Positions 58,057 through 64,000 of a stretch of 64,000 nucleotides of DNA are shown here, one piece after another. Positions within the stretch are counted from its first letter, which is position 1. Each line of letters begins with the position of its first letter. The notes beneath the pieces were generated by a model, which was given only the letters and a program-made list of their open reading frames with translations, had not been told where the DNA came from and searched no databases. The stretch is from Gordius sp. MW1 (taxonomy: Eukaryota > Nematomorpha > Gordioida > Gordea > Gordiidae), in NCBI GenBank assembly GCA_964036665.1, contig OZ038529.1, forward strand, positions 24,748,060 to 24,812,059, written 5' to 3'. The position numbers and the translations under genes are program-made.

Positions 58057-58572
58057 ATGACCCAAGCGATAAAACAAGCAGACGAAACTGCTGAGACTTT
58101 TGCAAAATTATTTTATGACACATTAGATAAAAAACGAAACATACTCAATAAATTATACCATGAAAATGCAACACTCATTTGGAATGGCAATTGTTACCAA
58201 GTAAGAAGTGACTTATGTGAACTGTTAATTTTTTTACATTTATAAATTTTTAAAATATTTTTTAAATTAGTTTTTTCACATCTTTTTTTTTCTAATCTGC
58301 AGGGTATTGATGCAATTAAAGAATATATTGATGTACTTCCAGTATCCGAGCATAAAATTGATTGTCTAGATGCTCAACCCTTAGCCCCAGAAGCTATAAA
58401 TGGTCAAACTTGTGTGACTCTTACGGTACATGGTGTTGTTAATTATGAAGAGGAAAGGAGGCGTATGAAAACATTTGGCTTTAATCAAACAATTATACTA
58501 GTTGCTGATGGTGATAAATGGAAAATTATAAGTGATTGGGTCCGTACTCACGAGAGTGATAGAGTTAATTGA
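58057..58572 (+). CDS. Nxt1: NTF2-related export protein (NXT1/p15-like), two exons, 137 aa
   Basis: Exons 58057-58200 and 58303-58572 (414 nt) are joined in phase 0 by a GT-AG intron with a long pyrimidine tract. The protein has the NTF2-like fold in the usual order: an N-terminal helix with A-E-T-F-A-K-L-F-Y-D-T-L-D-K-K-R, then L-Y-H-E-N-A-T-L-I-W-N-G-N, helix and loop with I-D-V-L-P-V-S-E-H, then strands ending G-F-N-Q-T-I-I-L-V and W-K-I-I-S-D. Length matches the family (about 140). NXT proteins pair with NXF1 to carry mRNA through nuclear pores, so this is an essential nuclear/cytoplasmic housekeeping gene. The poly(A) signal is at 58632-58637. Whether NXT1 or NXT2 is the better name cannot be decided. 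Confidence 0.9.
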
Positions 58573-59416
58573 ATGTATGTTACTGTGTGTTTTTTTACTT
58601 TTTATTTGTGTATATTATTGTTTTTTTTATTAATAAAATTTTAATTTATTACATAAACTAAAATTATTTTAATATCACTAGTTAACTGGCAACATAAATT
58701 ATACTATTTTACTGCACTGAAATGAATCTATATAATTTCTTAAAAATCCTACTAGAAAACTTTATTAAAAATTCTTTATTTTAAAATGTAGTGAATTTTA
58801 GTTGTGTTATCCTAGTAAATTTATTAAAATATTTTTTAAAGATGATTGAAAAAGATAGGAGTATAACATTTAAAATTATATTTCCTAGAGTTGATATTAC
58901 ATTTAGCAAGGCATCAGATATTTAAATTTATGAGATATATTTACATATATTAAGAAGTTATAAACATTTATAAATTATAACCATTATAAGTATTTATTTG
59001 ATTATTCAATGCAAGGCACTTTTAAATATTCATTTAATTTTTCAGAATTTTTATTATAAATGTGTTTTTTGAAAAAAAGTTTAAAATCTTTTTAGAGATA
59101 TATTAGTTTTTCCATAAGGTAAAGATGTAAAAGTTCAAATTTTTGTTAAATAATTTTTGATATTAAATTATATTATCTTTGATTGAAAAAGGCTTTGATT
59201 CATGTTTCAAGGCCATAAATTATTTATTTATGAAAATATTTAATATAAAATGTTATAGTGAAACCAAAATAATTTTAATACTTCTTCACTTATTTATGTT
59301 TTAATTAGTTATACTTAGTTTTGGATAAATATAAAACAGATGGATTTTTATATTTTTACGTATTTATTATAAATGTATTAAAATAATTTGTACATTAAAA
59401 TTAATATAAAAATATT
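58573..59416. other. AT-rich spacer after the NXT-like gene
   Basis: 3' UTR up to about 58650, then very AT-rich sequence with no recognised feature up to the tRNA. A TTTTT tract on the minus strand at 59407-59411 follows the tRNA 3' end and is its likely Pol III terminator. Confidence 0.5.
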
Positions 59417-59498
59417 CGCGACCGACAGGATTCGAACCTATGCGGGAATATCCCAACTGATTTCGAGTCAGTCGCCTTAACCACTCGGCCACGGTCGC
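59417..59498 (-). tRNA. tRNA-Ser(CGA): tRNA-Ser(CGA)
   Basis: The minus strand folds as a class II tRNA of 82 nt: acceptor stem GCGACCG pairing with CGGTCGC, discriminator G, a D arm with TGGCCGAGTGG (also the A box), anticodon stem CTGA/TCAG closing a loop with anticodon CGA, a long variable arm, and a T arm with GGTTCGAATCC (also the B box). The long variable arm, the G discriminator and the anticodon all indicate serine, reading UCG. There is no intron and no encoded CCA. A T-run follows. Confidence 0.97.
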
Positions 59499-60989
59499 TT
59501 AATTATTATTTACGCACCTTCATTTTATTGATTCAATAAATTGCAGCAATTCAGTATTTACCAAGTTTGACCTACTGGGAAATTTTTTTAATATATAACT
59601 TGGAAATTACTTTTTTCTATATTAAACTTCAAATCTCATTTTTTTATTAGTATACTTTTGATTTTTTAGAAGGGTGAAGATTTATATAAACACATAGGCG
59701 TAGCTAAAAATTTTACTAAAAGGCTTTTAAAAAGGGACAAAATAATTGTCCGAAATTTTAAGCTTAAATCCATTTAAAAAATTCAGAATTTATATTTAGA
59801 GCACGAGGCAATCCTCTTTTGGAAACGCCAATGCGTAAACAATTGAACTAATTTATGGGTTGATGAAGATCTTGTTAATAATAATTTACGATTCAGCGAA
59901 GGCTTTAAAGTTGGTTTTCATTTTACGATTTCTTTCCCTTTTTGTTTAAGTAAAAAAATGATGGAATATTTTAATAATTAATTTAAAACAACCTTTTCCA
60001 ATAATTAGGTGACATTTTTATGTCTAAGTTATTATGTGAGAATATTTGCTTGATTCAATAGAGAGTTTTGTCAATCGGGTACTGAACGTACAAGGAGGAG
60101 AACTTTTATAAATATCGAATCGATGTATCGAAAATAACAAACAGTTGTTTTACAATCAATCAATGTATATATTTTAAATTAATGTATGAATGAAATTATT
60201 ATATAGAGTGTAACTCGTAAAAAGAAAGCAATTTTATGGCATATATTGCGAGTGCATGCCTCTCTGGCATTCTGGCTGGTTACGGCTCACCACACCTCAT
60301 ATTTTTAAATTGCGAGCCCACCAGGTCCGTGCTATCCCGCCCTGAATTTCTGATAAATGAACCTTTTCCTCAGGGCTGCCCACAACCTGGCTAGTCGTCC
60401 TCATAACCAGTTCCGGAGCTACCACGCTACCAGGGATTCTGTCCTGCCTTGCCGACCTCGTTCTTGCGCACATGGGGTTTTTGTGTTAAGTGACATCCTC
60501 TGCAGAAAGCTCTCGTCTGACATCCCACCTGCAGACGGCGTGACCTCCTTCCCCTCCTAGCGTCTCAAAATGTCTAGGGCGATCACAGGGGCATTGGGTC
60601 CTGTTTGGAGGTGTGTGTGGAGAAACCTGCATATGTTGATTCAGGCTCCCTCATCCTGCTAAACTCCTGGTTTTGCCACAGTATTCCGGAACCGCGTTGC
60701 AAGGTCTAGCCGCTTCTTGATGTGGTTTCCGCCTTCCCGTCGCACCACCATTCGATAGGGTGCGTCCCGTGAGGAGTCTCACGACCGGCTCTATTGACAG
60801 TAAAAGTGAGTTTGACCCGTTGCCGTGAATATCGAATTGGTCAAAGTTTTGATATATATACCGATCACAAACCGCTTGTATCACTTTTTGCAGAGGACAA
60901 ATGGGATCTATCGTTAAGCCCGAGGCTGCAAAAAGGTGATTAGCGCTGGGAAAGTTCAACTCAACGTTAAAATACCGCAAAGGTAAGTC
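59499..60989. other. Spacer including a GC-richer block of unknown origin
   Basis: 59499-60230 is ordinary AT-rich sequence. From about 60240 to 60960 the composition shifts clearly towards GC, with a C/T-rich plus strand and several short open frames on both strands, none recognised. The block ends next to the Ty3/gypsy remnant and may be part of the same or another decayed element. Confidence 0.4.
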
Positions 60990-62033
60990 AACACATTATC
61001 GAGATTGGGAAAGCATGAGGACCTAACTCATAAAGAGGTAGAAGGCAATAACTTCGCTAAAGTAAACTTTATAACACAAAATTTTGGCGATGTCTTAAAT
61101 TACCTGATGGTCAAGAATACCTTAGAAACGTTACCATCTACTTTTCAAAGCTTGATACATGAATTGGAGGTCAACAACAATATATTACTATAGATAATAT
61201 AGTAATTCCGTTAGTGTTGCGACCTAGATAATAGAACTGCTTCACCGGTCATATAGGCATAACAAAGATGAAAGGTCTAGCGAAGAGACACGTCTGGTAG
61301 CCTAAGATATCACGGATATTGCTTTGCTTAAAGGACGATGCGAACAATGTGGAAAGCCTGCCAGGACGTCATGAAGGCAAGATGGCCACCAACGAAACAA
61401 GTTTGGGAAAGAGTACCCCTAGATTTCTTTGATTTTGAAGGGAAAAAAAATATTTTCCCCGTAGATGCACACTTCAGTTCGGTCGAGTACAAACAGGGGA
61501 GCAGGTTATCAACGGAAGTAGTGGTCGATTTCTTGAAAAATCTGACAAGCCCTTATGATCTTCCGAAGACGATTGTACGACACGGCACCGCATTTGCCAG
61601 CATCACGTTTAAAAGGTTTTCTATAGTGAATGCGGAATACAACATTTACTAACCGCTCCGCTTCATCCGAGTACGAATGGATCCTGGGAAGCCGCGCGGC
61701 AGTGGTGAAACGATGGTTAAAAAACACTAAAGCCGAAAAGGATGGAACATGGCTTTGTCGGCTGTACCATAACGTGCCCCCGAGGTTACCTTCTTTACAA
61801 CCATTAAGCTTTCTAGGCCGTTTACCACACATTCCCTTAGATACGTTGTTGCAATCGGAGCTAAACACGACATCACCCGGCGAGGCAAAATTAGCGAGTA
61901 TCTATATAGGGAAGGGAAGTGGCTAGCGGCAACAATCCTATCCCCAAAGGGTATAAAAATGTACGAGATAGAAGTACTAGCTTCTCCAGGTCGACATATA
62001 CCTCACGTTGGACAAATACGCTCTAGAGTGTTA
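60990..62033 (+). mobile_element. Ty3/gypsy pol remnant, integrase region (fossil)
   Basis: From about 61230 to 62030 the plus strand resembles, in order, the integrase zinc-finger region, the catalytic core and the C-terminal domain of Ty3/gypsy elements. A short piece before it (about 61005-61200) looks gag-like, of the type seen in Ty1/copia-like elements, so the whole may be a mosaic. The frame is broken at several places and no LTRs were found. It is an old, inactive copy. Confidence 0.6.
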
Positions 62034-62039
62034 TAAAAA

Positions 62040-62115
62040 TTCTTTTAGGCTGATTCAGTCGTGGTCGACTAAAACCAAAGGTCGCCTTAACAAAATTCAA
62101 CCGTTTTTCAGGGGT
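62040..62115. mobile_element. Fragment of the TAGTGTTGTA MITE family
   Basis: GTCGACTAAAACCAAAGGTCG followed by CAACCGTTTTTC matches one arm of the MITE at 46048. Only a piece of one inverted repeat remains. Confidence 0.5.
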
Positions 62116-62241
62116 TTGAACCCGCCCAAAATAAAATCGGGTTCGTGTTCGGGTTTGGCATAAATTTTGAAATCGGATTCGTGTTCGGGTTTAAGGAATT
62201 GAGTTGGGTTCAAGAAATTAGATCATATCAATTATATATAT

Positions 62242-62520
62242 AACTCGGGCCTTTGGTCCTCGTGGGAAGGGGGAGAAGGGAAGGGGAAGGGAAGGAGGGG
62301 AAGGGAAGGGGGGACAACTCATCTATACTCCGTATAAATATATCATATTTGCTATGCAATTTATGGGCGAGAAAGGTGGGAAGGGGCGAGAATGCCTATA
62401 GGGGGGGGGGTATTAAATGCCTAATGATTAATTAATTATTTATACAAATTTTCCATCACTTTGGCCAGTGGTGATATTTTCTAATGGTTAGCAGACAGTC
62501 TGGTATTAACAAGAACAAAA
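62242..62520 (-). repeat. Second copy of the composite repeat's first modules
   Basis: The hairpin CTCGGGCCTTTGGTCCTCG, the GGGAAGGGGA purine tract, TTTGCTATGCAATTTATGG and the following AT-rich segment to 62455 closely match 37938-38150. They are followed by a single diverged 125-bp unit (from 62457, with TTGGCCAGTGGT). In both places the copy starts right after an ATATA-type sequence, suggesting a true element end. Confidence 0.7.
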
Positions 62521-64000
62521 TATTAATTTAATTAAAAAAAAAATTAAAAAAAATTCCTTTTAGTTTAAAAAAAGGGCTAAATTCTGAAACTACTCGCCCG
62601 ATTCGCTCGAAACTTTACCCTTAGGTGCCCAGGGCGGCCAGGGGTAAAATAGCTTTTAGGAACACGTAGGAAGAGGTAATTATTAATTTAATCTTTTTCC
62701 TTTTAAATATAGTAGGCCTCTCATATATATGTGGTATATAAACACCCAAGTAAAGAATATACATTACTTTCGTAAAAATCATTATATTTGGCCTATGCTC
62801 ATGCATATATAAAATAAATATGTCAATATCTTAGTAAGCCATTAGAATCATAAAAAGGAAAAAAAGAGTTGTCAGGGGGATTTGACAAAATTTTGAAATC
62901 ATTTATTATTCACCCAAAAGGCCTTGTTGGTCATTTTTTTCGGCTAAAGATTTCTGCCCTACACTAATTATAAATTTCGATTAAAACCAAACCCTTAAGT
63001 CTGTTTAAAAGATTGATAAAAATATAAAGATTAGAGACCTCTATCATTTGCAAATTCGATTTAACCTAACCTAGAATTAAAATATTTATCAAAATCAATT
63101 TACCCTATAATTAATTTCCAATTTCATTTACCCCACCCCCCTCGTGAATATACAATATTCAATATTAATAAAAAATAGGGGCACAGGGACCCATATCAGT
63201 AGAGGCATAGTCCCTTGTAGGGGAGGGCATAGGGTAATTATCGATGTTAACCAATTGAATTATTCATTAATCATTACTAATTGCCGGGATTAACTAGTTG
63301 GTAATAAAATGTATTTGTAAGTAAATTTCTAATATGATCTATGCCTATTAATTTCAGGGGTGTTCAGAAATTAGGCCAATCTATCTAGATTTAGGTTGTA
63401 AGGTAGTCTGGTTTTAATTAAAATACTACGTAATTACCCTTAACACATTTCATTTCGTCGAAATTAACAAAGTTAGGTGAACACTAATGGGGAACATAAT
63501 TTATAAGACATTGTCAAAATAAGACAGTCAAAATACTATGATTTTATTTAATGATTATTGATATTTTATATATTTGGGGTTGTTTAATTTACTTCTTAGA
63601 TAAGAAAAATAAACCCCAAAATTAATCAATACTGTTGCATATACCGAGGGTATATTGCTTCGGGTAGCAAATTGCCGATTCATGGCAATCCTATACTCCA
63701 CCACTACTCCACTACTATAATAAAATTGAAATATATGGTAAGCAAGGGTTGGCATCAATTCTCTTAATCGCTATCCCGCATTTATTATTTCGCTAGCTGA
63801 GAATTGGAGTGCTCTATCTGCACAAAACTCCGAACTGAGATAATTGAGTTCAAAGTTTGAAATGCTATAAAATCTAAACTTATTAATCATATGACTTGAA
63901 ATTAAGTTTGATAGTGTAAACTATTAGCATCTATATTATTTTAGCCAAATACGTGGATTTTTTCTTTTATTTTATAAAAAAATTGATTTTTTAAATTTCA
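62521..64000. other. AT-rich right end of the window
   Basis: No gene was recognised. At about 63165-63262 a segment with GACCCATATCAGTAGAGGC and GAGGGCATAGGGTAATT is the reverse complement of a module in the repeat array near 12545-12625, so the composite family reaches here too. Confidence 0.4.

Overview
This window is nuclear DNA from an invertebrate animal. It is AT-rich, its genes are split by introns, and about half of what can be recognised is mobile DNA. The gene set is animal-specific: a GPI-anchored Ig-domain protein, an SLC34 phosphate cotransporter, a ZP-domain protein, a class A GPCR, an NXT-type mRNA export factor and a two-domain GNAT acetyltransferase. The families point to a protostome, possibly an ecdysozoan, but nothing in the sequence settles the phylum. 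No bacterial operons, CRISPR arrays or prophages were seen.

Layout. Positions 1-600 hold the last two exons of an Ig-domain gene (+). A piggyBac-like MITE lies at 1002-1602. A nine-exon SLC34 gene (+) spans 3410-6871. A seven-exon gene (+) with a signal peptide, a long basic low-complexity region and a C-terminal ZP domain spans 8494-22930; its introns are packed with transposons, including a retroelement tail, several hAT elements, tandem repeats and LTR fragments. It converges on a two-exon orphan GPCR (-) at 23635-28122. Positions 28123-46660 are a gene desert full of short hAT-like MITEs, a TA-flanked inverted-repeat element, a hairpin element and a composite tandem-repeat block. One weak candidate exon lies there (43522-43664, -). 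A small two-exon gene for a secreted Gly/Pro-rich peptide lies at 46667-47311 (-). Positions 47839-53112 hold two further MITE families and a structurally intact but non-coding LTR element. At the right are a three-exon GNAT gene (54058-55362, +), a second retroelement tail, a short LTR element, an NXT-like gene (58057-58572, +), a tRNA-Ser(CGA) (-) and a decayed Ty3/gypsy remnant.

The multi-exon models were built by hand. In every full-length model the summed exon lengths are divisible by three and the codon phases agree across all introns (682, 953, 1097, 101, 408 and 137 aa). The genes do not form an obvious pathway and appear to be independent loci. The most notable points are the unusual core residues in the phosphate transporter and GPCR, the short secreted peptide gene split by an intron, the dense hAT-type MITE population with readable 8-bp target duplications, and an unclassified composite repeat carrying tRNA-like B-box sequences. 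No convincing new multi-gene system was found.
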